Positions 42,718 to 51,808 of a DNA stretch of 64,000 bases are shown one piece after another. The stretch comes from Bacteroides helcogenes P 36-108. Lineage in GTDB: Bacteria > Bacteroidota > Bacteroidia > Bacteroidales > Bacteroidaceae. Below the pieces are notes generated by a model that saw only the letters and a program-made list of their open reading frames with translations, did no database searches and was not told where the DNA came from. A program made the translations under genes and the position numbers. Position 1 is the stretch's first letter, and each line of letters begins with the position of its first letter. Location: positions 2,666,001-2,730,000 of the forward strand of contig NC_014933.1 in assembly GCF_000186225.1 (NCBI RefSeq), given 5' to 3'.

Positions 42718-44223
42718 TTATCTTCGTTTCCTGCGGCATATCCTCCGCAGATAACTGATGCTCAACGCAAGGCCGGTGACGGAAACAACGGTTCCGCCGA
42801 GCAGCAATGCCCAAAGGACGGTTTTGCGCAGGGTGGTGTTGGAGTTCAGTCCGGGCAGGCGCATACGGTGCAAGGCGGTGTATGACCAGTACTTCCATCG
42901 GGAGGAGGTATCGACATGGCGGATATTGCCCGTTTCCGGATGGATGTAATAGACGCTCCGGTCAGCATCTTCTACCGTTACTTTCCAGACGGGGAGTTGG
43001 GGACGCCCGCGATACATGCTGCTCATGTCACGATAGTATGTTTCAAAGTGGCTGAGCAGTGACATCCGAATCGGCACGGGGTGATGGGCTGTCGCACTGT
43101 CGGAGGCGTATATGCTTTCGATGCCTCTGCGGATTTCGTCTTCGGAGAGCTGTAAAGGGCGGGGCAGGCTGTCGGCCGCGTCTATGTAGAATTCTGTCTT
43201 CCCGTCTTTTACGGTATAGTAGGGATGTTCACGGAAGTTGCTCCATTCTATCTGTAGGGCTTGGGGATGGGCTGCTATGACGCTGCGATAGTCCAGTGTG
43301 TATTGGTCCGGTTGGGGGGCATGGGCGTGTAGTGTGCGTACGGGGTTGTTCTTCAAGGCCGGCTTATGAATCCATTCGGGAATATCTGCCAAGGACATCA
43401 TGCCGCTGAAGGTAAAGGTCAGTACAAAGATCCCGAAGATTATTCCGGTCATGTAGTGCCAGTGATACCATTTCTTGCGATAGGGCGAAAAGCGGTGGTG
43501 ACGGCTGCGGCGTGTCTTGCACCATATATCTATGGTTATCCAGATGCCTGCAATGACCATGATACATCCCAGGCCGGACAGCCAGATGACTGTTTTGTTC
43601 CATAGTGCAGCGTCTTGTCTCAGCCGGGTGAAATATACCCAGTGGGGAATGGCGCCCATCCATGCCCAAAAACGTTCGTTCCGGTTGGAGAATTGTATGG
43701 CTTCGCCCTTTTGCGAGCTTAGGTAGAGTTGGGTTTGGGCATCATCGGCGAAATGTATCTTGTAGATGGGCATTTCTTTTTTCAACTTGCCGAATGGAAT
43801 CCATTGGTCTAAGGAGTGTATCGTATCTATGCGGGCTATGGGGGCGGAACACCACAGGGCGGCTGTCCGGCGGATACGTTCATTGTCCACCTGTGGCATT
43901 GAGTCGGATGGATTCAGAGGAAGATCGTATTCCCCTTTGTTTGTACGGATATGGAAAACCGTTTGTCCTAAGTTGCGGCCGAGGGTCAGATTCCTGACTT
44001 TTTCCTTGTGGGGAAGGCGGGCCATGACGGAAGCAATGTCCGGCAGCGAATCATCCGGTGTGGAGAGTGTTTCCTGCTTCTGTAGCTTTTCATTTGCGTT
44101 GACACGGGGAAAGTGGTGGTACATCATCACGAATGCGGAGAGGAACCACATGAGAAATAGGATGCAGAGCAAAGTGCCCAGTATCCTATGGATGGAGTAC
44201 ATGGATTTGGTAATGATATTCAT
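42718..44223 (-). CDS. PepSY-associated transmembrane protein
   Basis: 501-residue inner-membrane protein of the PepSY_TM class (relatives: siderophore and heme-linked reductases such as FoxB). Helices at about 13-35, 210-232, 253-278 and 475-492, with large periplasmic loops between. His residues near helices (HRILG at about 12, SRHHRF, WYHWHYMTG at about 248-256, TALHRMRLPG) could bind heme. Third gene of a riboswitch-led unit, 11 bp after cbiK. The C-terminal basic tail RRICRRKRR is encoded by the sequence copied in the adjacent array. DNA is GC-richer than average. Reduction of an imported metal complex is an inference from family and context. Confidence 0.85.
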   Translation of the reverse strand: MNIITKSMYSIHRILGTLLCILFLMWFLSAFVMMYHHFPRVNANEKLQKQETLSTPDDSLPDIASVMARLPHKEKVRNLTLGRNLGQTVFHIRTNKGEYDLPLNPSDSMPQVDNERIRRTAALWCSAPIARIDTIHSLDQWIPFGKLKKEMPIYKIHFADDAQTQLYLSSQKGEAIQFSNRNERFWAWMGAIPHWVYFTRLRQDAALWNKTVIWLSGLGCIMVIAGIWITIDIWCKTRRSRHHRFSPYRKKWYHWHYMTGIIFGIFVLTFTFSGMMSLADIPEWIHKPALKNNPVRTLHAHAPQPDQYTLDYRSVIAAHPQALQIEWSNFREHPYYTVKDGKTEFYIDAADSLPRPLQLSEDEIRRGIESIYASDSATAHHPVPIRMSLLSHFETYYRDMSSMYRGRPQLPVWKVTVEDADRSVYYIHPETGNIRHVDTSSRWKYWSYTALHRMRLPGLNSNTTLRKTVLWALLLGGTVVSVTGLALSISYLRRICRRKRR

Positions 44224-44234
44224 TGTTGCTTCTT

Positions 44235-45179
44235 TTATTCTGCATCTTTGCCGGCGGCATAGGCTGCTTTCTTGGTCATGATGTCCGGCATGCGGTGTTT
44301 CAGCCCGAAACGAATGTGGTTGATGAAGATTTCTTGTATTTCGGGAGCTTGTCCCAAGCCTTCGAGATGTGCACTGACGGTATATCCTTCTTTCTCAAGT
44401 GCTTCTTTCCATTCTCCGGCTATGTCGTTTTTAGCGTGGTCGCCGGCTACGAACATGAAGGGAACGAGGGTTACCCGTTTGGCTTTGGCGGCCTTTAGCT
44501 GTGCGAGCATGGTTTTGAAAGTAGGATAACCTTCGATAGTGCCTACATGGAAATTGGTCAGTCCGTTTGCCTTCAGCATGTAGTCCATCTGGCTGTAGAT
44601 GGCGGTACTGGGTGTATAAGTTCCGTGACCTACGAGGACAATATTTTCCTTGGCTGCTTTCTTTCCCTGCATGGATGTATTGAGGCGTTTTCCCAATATG
44701 TCAACAACCTTCTCGGCATCTTCTGTGGAATAGAGCAGGGGAGTGCCTACACGAATTTCTTTGAAGAAGGGCAGTACGCTCTCTACGTCCTTGCGCAGCG
44801 ATTCCATTTCTACACCGTCAATGATGTTGGTGCTTTGTACGATAACGTGTGTATAGCCTTCTCCACGAAGTTTCAGGAGTGCATCCAGTGGGGTTGCCTT
44901 TTCGATGCCTCGTTCTTTGAGGCGGCGGATAATGATACGGGATGTGTAGGCTTCCTGGAATTTCAATTCAGGAAAAGCCGCCTGCACCTTTGCATTGATT
45001 GCGTCGATGGTAAGGGCACGGGTGTCATCGTGTGTAGTACCGAAGTGTACCATGAGAAGGGCGGCTTTGTCGCCGGGTTTCATACTTGCCAGCATATCGC
45101 TGTGTTCGTAGTTGCCTCCCTCATGCGCATGGCAGAGGAGGGAGATGGTCAACAGGATAAAGAGTGATATAATTCTCAT
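44235..45179 (-). CDS. cbiK: Exported CbiK-type sirohydrochlorin cobaltochelatase
   Basis: 314 residues. It begins with a cleavable signal peptide (about 1-19, ending CHAHEG), so it should be periplasmic like the CbiK-P of Desulfovibrio. The CbiK fold is clear: LLMVHFGTTHDDTRALTI, a SRIIIRRLKERGIEKATPLD stretch and FMFVAGDHAKNDIAG. The catalytic residues corresponding to Salmonella H145 (VGHGTY), H207 (AGDHAKND) and E89 (IDGVEM) are present, but the SLH preceding the Glu reads STN. It lies 10 bp after the TonB receptor and 11 bp before the PepSY gene. Confidence 0.9.
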   Translation of the reverse strand: MRIISLFILLTISLLCHAHEGGNYEHSDMLASMKPGDKAALLMVHFGTTHDDTRALTIDAINAKVQAAFPELKFQEAYTSRIIIRRLKERGIEKATPLDALLKLRGEGYTHVIVQSTNIIDGVEMESLRKDVESVLPFFKEIRVGTPLLYSTEDAEKVVDILGKRLNTSMQGKKAAKENIVLVGHGTYTPSTAIYSQMDYMLKANGLTNFHVGTIEGYPTFKTMLAQLKAAKAKRVTLVPFMFVAGDHAKNDIAGEWKEALEKEGYTVSAHLEGLGQAPEIQEIFINHIRFGLKHRMPDIMTKKAAYAAGKDAE

Positions 45180-45189
45180 ATATAATTGA

Positions 45190-47430
45190 TTATTTATTGA
45201 ATCGCACGGCCAGACTTACATATACCGAACGTCCCGGATTCAGTGTGGAGAAGTTATTGTTCCAGGGGCGGTCGTCTATCTTGTCGAAGATATTCTCTAT
45301 ACCCACGCCGGGTTCCAGAATAAAAGATCTCAAATTGAATGTGTGGCGGGTATTCAAATCCCATTGCTGATACTTGGGGGCATATCCGTAGGTTTGCGAA
45401 TACCGTTCTCCTTGAAGGCGTCCGTGCAGGTTTACATTCAGGCGGTAGAAGCTCCAACTATGTTCCCATTGGCCGTTGATGTTTCCCATGTGCCTGATGC
45501 TTTTGTCGATAGGCGATTCTTTATATGTACCGTCTGTCTGTAGCTGTTTGGCTTTGGTGTCCATGTAGGTATAGCCTCCGCTGACTCTGAAGCCGGCTCC
45601 AAGGTTTATGGTTGCATTGAAACTGAGGCCTTTGGTTTTTGCTTTATCCACATTGTCACGTTGGCGTATCTCGTCAAACGCAGCATGCTTTTCATCCAAT
45701 CCCATGGCTGCAATCTCCTTGTCGGAGAGGGTACGGTAGTTTATCATGTCACGGATGTCATTCATAAAACCGGTTACTGAGACTGAAATCCATTGGTAGT
45801 TGTATTCCGCATTCAGTGAATAGTAATTATTCTTTTCCGGTTTCAGATTAGGATTGCCCACTGTATATCGGCTGGATGTCTTCGACTCATCCGTTGCATA
45901 AAGCTGTGAGAGGGTAGGAGTGCGGAAACCGGCAGCATAAGCGGCACGTAGATTCAGATCTCCAAGTTTGTACATCAGGGCTACATTGGGTGTAGCATGA
46001 TTCTTAAAGTTCTCATTATAGATATAGCGCAGTCCTAACACCGCCTGTAGATTTTTCATCAGCTTGATTTCATCTTGTGCATAGAGAGCCATCGTGTACA
46101 TATTCTTGAATGGAATGTTATCCGATTCGCTTTTTAATTGCTCATTGACGTACTCCATTCCTACAGACAATCTGTTGTGACTGCCTATTCTGAAGATACC
46201 TTTTACGTTTCCGTTATAGTAATGTACTTTTTTGCGCGTCACTTCATCTCCCGGTTGGAAGCTGCCTGATTTTTTGAAATAAACATAGTCGGACGAAAAA
46301 TTGTCGGAATAGAATTCTGCATCAATATATGCGGAACGGTTAATCATATACTTCATTCCTGCCCCATAGGTGTACGTTTCATGTTTTAGATTATAAGTAT
46401 ATGCACCTTTCTCCACATATTCTTTTTTCTTTTTATCATAAGTGAAGTAAGTGGCATCTTGCGGACGGCGGGTTTTGTTATCATAATAAGTACCGCGTAC
46501 ATAGAACGATAATTTATCCGTAGCATTAAACACGAAACGCTGGTTCACGGTATTGGAGTAGAAACCTACGGAAGTGGGTTTCCCTGTAAGGTTTCCGTTC
46601 TCATCAATGTTGTTGTTCTGCCAGCTACCTGCCTGGAGGCGTTGATAGGAGGTGTAAGAAGATAACTTACCTGCATTGACGTCCGCATTGAAAGCTTCTG
46701 TCCAACGTCCTTCACTGGAATAATGTGTATAGTTGGATATATTCAAAGTGTTTTTGGCATCATCCGTGATGATATTTATGACACCTCCTATGGCGTCACT
46801 ACCGTAAAGGGCGGATGCAGCTCCGTTCAGTATTTCGACACGCTTGATGTTTGCTACATTAATACGGGTGTATCTGTCTTCTCCTGCCAGTCGCTTACCA
46901 TTTTCAAGAATCAAAACATAATCTTCATTGATTCCGTTTAGGCTCATTGTAGTGCCCATACCATTGGTATAGGAAGATATGTTGGGAGTAAGTTTTACCA
47001 ATGCCTCTTCTAAGGTTGATACATTGGCACTGCTTATTTCCTTGGCTGTAATTACTGAAACCGGAACGGGACTGTCTGTCATGCGTTTATGTGTACCTGT
47101 ACCGGTTACTACTACTTGCCCAATGTTGTTGTAGCTTTCTTCCATGACTATGTGAATATCTTTGTTGCTGCCTTGAAAAGTGAAATGCAAGGGAGCATAC
47201 CCCACATACGTAAAACTCAGGTTATGTTTCCCTTCAGGAAGGTTACTGATACAGAATTCTCCTTTTCCATTGGTTGTTCCACCTGTAAGACTATTATCTA
47301 CACGGATGTTGACGCCTGTTAAAGGTTCGCCGTATTCTTTGCCCGTTACTTTTCCGCTTAAAGTTACCTGGGCATGGAGAGATACCATCAGACAGCAGAG
47401 TATGGCTGTCAATAAGATATTTTTCTTCAT
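45190..47430 (-). CDS. btuB: TonB-dependent receptor under a cobalamin riboswitch
   Basis: 746 residues: signal peptide (about 1-20), a carboxypeptidase-regulatory-like domain (about 22-100, from VTLSGKVTGKEYGEPLTGVN), plug (about 105-220, with VEILNGAASALYGSDAIGGV) and a 22-strand barrel ending LAVRFNK. The cobalamin riboswitch directly upstream makes a corrinoid or cobalt-related ligand most likely, so a BtuB role is assigned by regulation. First gene of a three-gene unit with cbiK and the PepSY gene. Confidence 0.92.
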   Translation of the reverse strand: MKKNILLTAILCCLMVSLHAQVTLSGKVTGKEYGEPLTGVNIRVDNSLTGGTTNGKGEFCISNLPEGKHNLSFTYVGYAPLHFTFQGSNKDIHIVMEESYNNIGQVVVTGTGTHKRMTDSPVPVSVITAKEISSANVSTLEEALVKLTPNISSYTNGMGTTMSLNGINEDYVLILENGKRLAGEDRYTRINVANIKRVEILNGAASALYGSDAIGGVINIITDDAKNTLNISNYTHYSSEGRWTEAFNADVNAGKLSSYTSYQRLQAGSWQNNNIDENGNLTGKPTSVGFYSNTVNQRFVFNATDKLSFYVRGTYYDNKTRRPQDATYFTYDKKKKEYVEKGAYTYNLKHETYTYGAGMKYMINRSAYIDAEFYSDNFSSDYVYFKKSGSFQPGDEVTRKKVHYYNGNVKGIFRIGSHNRLSVGMEYVNEQLKSESDNIPFKNMYTMALYAQDEIKLMKNLQAVLGLRYIYNENFKNHATPNVALMYKLGDLNLRAAYAAGFRTPTLSQLYATDESKTSSRYTVGNPNLKPEKNNYYSLNAEYNYQWISVSVTGFMNDIRDMINYRTLSDKEIAAMGLDEKHAAFDEIRQRDNVDKAKTKGLSFNATINLGAGFRVSGGYTYMDTKAKQLQTDGTYKESPIDKSIRHMGNINGQWEHSWSFYRLNVNLHGRLQGERYSQTYGYAPKYQQWDLNTRHTFNLRSFILEPGVGIENIFDKIDDRPWNNNFSTLNPGRSVYVSLAVRFNK

Positions 47431-47484
47431 TGATTAATAAAATATGGTTAATACTTGACTGCCTGACCCGGGAAGTCTTTTTCT

Positions 47485-47735
47485 GTTATGCAATGTCTCA
47501 GGCAGGTTTCCTGACTCAGCCTTTCCGAAAAGTCCAACCTTCCCGCCCTTCTGACTTCAGAGAAAACATTCTGCAATTTCAGGACAGTGGTTATAGATGA
47601 GAATACTTTTCGTTTGCTTTATTCCATCTTTTTTAGATAGATAAGCAAATAGGACCATACAGTAGCGGGCACTGTTTCAGCTTTTCACTGAATTCCCTTT
47701 TATATGACAGACAGAAAGAATGTCATATCACCTGA
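47485..47735 (-). promoter_or_regulatory. Cobalamin riboswitch upstream of btuB-cbiK-PepSY
   Basis: Reading leftward: AAAAGGGAATTCAGTGAAAA near 47704, GCCCGCTACTGTATGG in the core, and the B12 box GTCAGGAAACCTGCCTGA at about 47517-47500. All hallmark elements are in the right order. A -7 box TATATTTG at 47750-47743 gives a +1 near 47736. Boundaries are approximate. Confidence 0.93.
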
Positions 47736-47844
47736 ATGGGTGCAAATATACCTACTTTTTTAGAGAGAAAAATTAAACGCATATCTTTTGTTTACTTGGT
47801 TTTAAAATATTTTCTTATTTTTTCTTCTTTTATAAAAATAATAA

Positions 47845-48060
47845 TACCTTTGCGGCGTTTTTGGTGAGATAATAGCATTTCAAGCTAATTGTTTTAAAAG
47901 GGAATCCGGTGAGAATCCGGAACAGTACCCGCTACTGTAAACACCTTATGAGAGGAATATTCTATTCGCATACCACTATCGCAAGATGGGAAGGTTTTAT
48001 TTCTCAGGTGAAGTCAGGAAACCTGCCAAAAGTAAGCTGTTAGATGTCAAATTCCCGGGG
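47845..48060 (+). promoter_or_regulatory. Promoter and cobalamin riboswitch upstream of the 48.2 kb TonB receptor
   Basis: -7 box TACCTTTG at 47845-47852, then AAAAGGGAATCCGGTGAGAA near 47896, ACCCGCTACTGTAA in the core and the B12 box AAGTCAGGAAACCTGCC at 48011-48027. About 170 bases separate the B12 box from the ATG, enough for an expression platform. It is divergent from the 47.5 kb riboswitch, with about 95 bases between the two -7 boxes. Confidence 0.93.
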
Positions 48061-48230
48061 ATAGGAAATGACTGATGATCTGTTGAGTCAACAAAAGAAT
48101 TTATACTAAAGTTCTTATTAAATTCGTTATTAGGGAAATTATCTTTAATATTCATCTGATATTGAGATTATTCCTTTGCGTGTTTTTTGATTCGGATTCT
48201 ATGATATAGTTTTAATTTTAAGATTTAAAG

Positions 48231-50588
48231 ATGAACAAAAAAGTTTTTTTATCAATGGCTGTTGCTTGTCCGCTATTGGTATTCGGACAGGGAAAAAGTA
48301 TTACAGACAGTATTTTCAACATTAGTGAGGTGGAGATTACAGCTAAGCAGAGGAAACCTTTGCAGGACCAACCGGTGGGTATGTTGAATATGCCTGTCCC
48401 GTTGAAGTATCTTCCTATGACAGTGACCAAGATAGATCATGCTACCTTGCAGCGTAAGCATATAACTAATATGGAGGATGCCGTACGCTTTTTGCCGGGC
48501 GTAATTATGAGTTCAAATCAGTTGGGGGCTTTTCAACGGTATAGTATTCGTGGTACTTCTGATGCTGTGATTGCTTATGACGGAATACGTGATGAGCGTT
48601 CTTTGACTAATACAATACCTTTTGGTGACCTTTCTTCTGTTGAATCCATTGAGGTTATCAAAGGGCCTGCATCTATACTGGCAGGACATTCTGTGATGGG
48701 AGGAATCATCAATATCATTCGTAAGAAACCAACAGGACGTTTTACAGGCAATGCTGGCATAAGCTACGGCAGTTGGGAGCAAAAAGAGGCTAATGTAGGT
48801 TTCGGTGGTAAGTTGTTGGGACCGATAAATTATCGCGCCAATATTTACTATGCAAACGGGGACGGTTATCGTATGGTAAATGCCGACCGTTTCTCCGGAA
48901 TGTTTGCCATTGGTTCCCAAGTCGGAAAGAAAGGGTATTTGGATGCAAGCATAAATTTTAATGACGACTATTATACCACTGATATAGGCGGTGCTCCCAC
49001 AATGCCCGGAGATGTTTATAGCGTTAACGGAGACAAACTATTTGCCAAAAACGGCGAACGTAATCCGCTTTGTAATTACGAAGATGTGTTCAATGACATT
49101 GCAAACAATAGTATGCGTCGCCGCAATGTAGATGTAATGGCCACTTATACTTACGAATTGGCAGGCTGGCTGACTCTACGTGACCGTTTTTCTTATAGTC
49201 ATAGTAACCTTGATTACTCTTGTGTAGAACGAGTCAGTTATCGTACCAGTGACAAACCTATATATGATTGGTATTATAAAGACAGTAAAACCGGAAAAAC
49301 AAAGTACATAGAAGTGGATTCAGTACGTAGTGGGGATCCTCTTTGTTTTAATCCTGATCACCGCACTACCAGCAATATGCTTGATTTTACCGGTAAGTTC
49401 GAAGCCGGCAACATCAAACATAACTATACATTAGGATGGGCTTATTCCTATTTCAATTTTACCCAATATAATGGTTATGGTGCAGGAGATGTGTGGGGGC
49501 CTGGATTGAATGAAATGGTATCCGTAGTCAATCCTCATTATGTACGCGATTGGTGGGATAGCAAAGTTTCAGCCGCTTCCATCAACCACTATACTACAAA
49601 TGCTGTTTATCTGACAGATGTTTTTGATATTAACGAACATTGGAAAGGCATGCTTAGCGGTCGTTTTGATATCTATAGATACAAAAAGGCAACGGCAACC
49701 ATCAGTGACGGACGTCAGCATTATGATGACGCTAATCGTACAGACTGGCAAAAAGTTTCCACCTCTGCTTTTACCTATCGCGCCGGATTGGTATATCTAC
49801 CCGTTCCGGAAGTTTCGCTTTATGTTTCAGCGGCTTCTTTCTTCAAACCATATAATACCATGTATGGTAAAAACATAATATATTATGACCGTAATGGTCA
49901 TGAATTTATCCCGGATGATAATGGAGGAGAAGTTTTTAAACCGCAACGTGGCAATCAGTTTGAATTAGGGGTACGATATGAAAGTAAATTATTAGATGTA
50001 AATGCCAGTGTTTATTATATTCGTAAATTCAATGTAGTCACCAAGATTGGTGAACAAACCGTGCAGGAAGGCGATGAGGTTATAAAGAAAACAGTGCAGG
50101 CACAAGTGGGGCGTGCTACTTCCAAAGGATTTGATTTTGATATTACTCTGCATCCTGTAACCAACCTCCAGATTGTCGGTGGTTTTGGGTGGTCTGATTA
50201 TCGCCAAATTGCAAGTAATATGGATTGGGTTCCTAAAGATGCAGATTGGATTACTTTAGATGAAGAAGGAAAGATTAACATCCGTGCGACCGGTGTTCCG
50301 CGCACTACTTTCTATACGTATGCTGATTATGCTATTCCCTGTGGTATCCTAAAAGGTCTCTCTTTCCATTTGAGTGGTACATTTACCGACCGTATATATA
50401 ATAACATTGAAAATAATGTTTATGATCCGTCACGTTACATTGTAGATGCAGGTATTTATTACCCCATAAAAAATAGTATCACACTGTCTTGCAATATCAA
50501 TAATATTTTTAACAATCATTACTTCAGCAGTACAACCAAGCTTGCAAAACCCCGTAACTTTATAGCTACAATTGCTTATAGCTTTTAG
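48231..50588 (+). CDS. TonB-dependent receptor, siderophore-receptor type, under a cobalamin riboswitch
   Basis: 785 residues: signal peptide (about 1-19), plug (about 35-165) with MEDAVRFLPGVIMSSNQ, FQRYSIRGTSDAV and IEVIKGPASILAGHSVMGG, then a barrel ending IATIAYSF. The plug wording is of the FhuA/ferrichrome class rather than the BtuB class, yet the gene sits behind a clear cobalamin riboswitch. Ligands could be a corrinoid, or a cobalt- or iron-chelate needed when cobalamin is short. Single-gene unit ended by a terminator at 50665-50711. Confidence 0.9.
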   Translation: MNKKVFLSMAVACPLLVFGQGKSITDSIFNISEVEITAKQRKPLQDQPVGMLNMPVPLKYLPMTVTKIDHATLQRKHITNMEDAVRFLPGVIMSSNQLGAFQRYSIRGTSDAVIAYDGIRDERSLTNTIPFGDLSSVESIEVIKGPASILAGHSVMGGIINIIRKKPTGRFTGNAGISYGSWEQKEANVGFGGKLLGPINYRANIYYANGDGYRMVNADRFSGMFAIGSQVGKKGYLDASINFNDDYYTTDIGGAPTMPGDVYSVNGDKLFAKNGERNPLCNYEDVFNDIANNSMRRRNVDVMATYTYELAGWLTLRDRFSYSHSNLDYSCVERVSYRTSDKPIYDWYYKDSKTGKTKYIEVDSVRSGDPLCFNPDHRTTSNMLDFTGKFEAGNIKHNYTLGWAYSYFNFTQYNGYGAGDVWGPGLNEMVSVVNPHYVRDWWDSKVSAASINHYTTNAVYLTDVFDINEHWKGMLSGRFDIYRYKKATATISDGRQHYDDANRTDWQKVSTSAFTYRAGLVYLPVPEVSLYVSAASFFKPYNTMYGKNIIYYDRNGHEFIPDDNGGEVFKPQRGNQFELGVRYESKLLDVNASVYYIRKFNVVTKIGEQTVQEGDEVIKKTVQAQVGRATSKGFDFDITLHPVTNLQIVGGFGWSDYRQIASNMDWVPKDADWITLDEEGKINIRATGVPRTTFYTYADYAIPCGILKGLSFHLSGTFTDRIYNNIENNVYDPSRYIVDAGIYYPIKNSITLSCNINNIFNNHYFSSTTKLAKPRNFIATIAYSF

Positions 50589-50664
50589 TTCATTATTGAA
50601 TCCGGAAAGATGAATGATATTATTTCTCATTTCAGATGACGGATGACAAATGCCGATTCTAAAG

Positions 50665-50711
50665 AAAACGGCGCATTATCCGAAAACGTGTCGGAAAATG
50701 TGCCGTTTTTG
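50665..50711. terminator. Bidirectional terminator between the TonB receptor and lipoprotein cbiK genes
   Basis: AAAACGGCGCATTATCCGA and TCGGAAAATGTGCCGTTTTT arms; T-run on the plus strand and A-run mirrored for the minus strand. Confidence 0.85.
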
Positions 50712-50735
50712 CATTATAAAGAGAAATTATACTGA

Positions 50736-51773
50736 TTATTCTTTTGCGCTCGGATCATACATCGGGGCATTTTGTAAGGCATTTTGCATATGGCTTATCC
50801 ATACATTTACTATCTCTTTATAATCTCCCAGCCCTTTAATGTTGCAGTTGCCGATTGGACATGTATATCCGGCCTTATTCAACTCGTAACGCCAGCTCCC
50901 TTCTTCTGGTTCAGCTTCACTTACACCACCTTTCATGTCGTTGTTTGCATGGTCGCCAGCAATAGACATCAAAGGGTGACAGATAACGTTACCGGAAGTT
51001 TTGCCTGCTGTTTTCATACGGTTAATCATGTCATCGACATAATTATCTTTCATATCAACCGTGGCAACATAATAGTTCGGATTCAGTTTCTGTAATTCTT
51101 CTTCCAACATGGTGTAGCGTGAATTTCCATTGCCATAATTCCAGCCTTCGGGATTACCATGCCCCATGAAAGTAACTATTTTGCCTTCAGTTACCTTGTT
51201 TTCATATACATCATTTAAAAGGCGTGCCACGGCTTTTACATCAGCTTCTGATTCCAGCAGTGGACCGGCAAGATAAACTTTCACATCACCGAATTCTGGG
51301 TGATCTCCACTGTTGTGAAAGTCTTTTACAACACTCTGTACACGTAGATATTCCTCACCCGGTATAACGTGAAGTGACTGTACGCAAACTGTTTTGTAGC
51401 CGGCAAGACCGATAGCTTCCAAGTAGAAAGAAGGAGCATAATAATTCCAGCCTTTGGCCGCACAACGTGTCATACAGATTTCGGATGTGAAAGAGAAATA
51501 TACATCCATGTTGTTAAACTTTTCGGCGAATTGCTTCTTCATGCTTTTGAAAGTTTCTTGTGGTGCATCCCATGTACTGCCGAAAGTTACGAGCAACAAA
51601 GCTGTGTCATGTTGTTTGCCGGCTTTTACCTCAGCAGTGACAGCTTCCATTTTCCTGTCATGGTTAGACTGTGCTACATTGTCATCATCTGAGCAGGAAA
51701 TTGCAGAGAAAGATGCTAAAACAGCAAAAACTGCCATCATCATAAATTTGAATTGTTTCATGTCATTAATCAT
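50736..51773 (-). CDS. cbiK: CbiK-type cobaltochelatase lipoprotein
   Basis: 345 residues (341 from the alternative ATG at 51761, which begins nearer the signal sequence). Lipobox SAISC (Cys about 27) followed by SDDDN; an Asp-rich +2 region is compatible with outer-membrane retention or export. The CbiK core is complete: LLLVTFGSTWDAPQETF, VQSLHVIPGEEY (E89 equivalent), FMGHGNPEGWN (H145) and SIAGDHANNDMKGG (H207). Closer to canonical CbiK around the Glu than the 44.2 kb copy. It lies 35 bp after the TonB receptor gene on the same strand and so is probably under the 54 kb riboswitch. Confidence 0.9.
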   Translation of the reverse strand: MINDMKQFKFMMMAVFAVLASFSAISCSDDDNVAQSNHDRKMEAVTAEVKAGKQHDTALLLVTFGSTWDAPQETFKSMKKQFAEKFNNMDVYFSFTSEICMTRCAAKGWNYYAPSFYLEAIGLAGYKTVCVQSLHVIPGEEYLRVQSVVKDFHNSGDHPEFGDVKVYLAGPLLESEADVKAVARLLNDVYENKVTEGKIVTFMGHGNPEGWNYGNGNSRYTMLEEELQKLNPNYYVATVDMKDNYVDDMINRMKTAGKTSGNVICHPLMSIAGDHANNDMKGGVSEAEPEEGSWRYELNKAGYTCPIGNCNIKGLGDYKEIVNVWISHMQNALQNAPMYDPSAKE

Positions 51774-51808
51774 TTTAAATGGTTTAATATAAAGTGAATT
51801 CTTAAGTA

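Noticed and set aside
44547..45167. 206-residue antisense frame inside cbiK
   Set aside because: Shadow frame; the CbiK catalytic residues on the other strand are all present.
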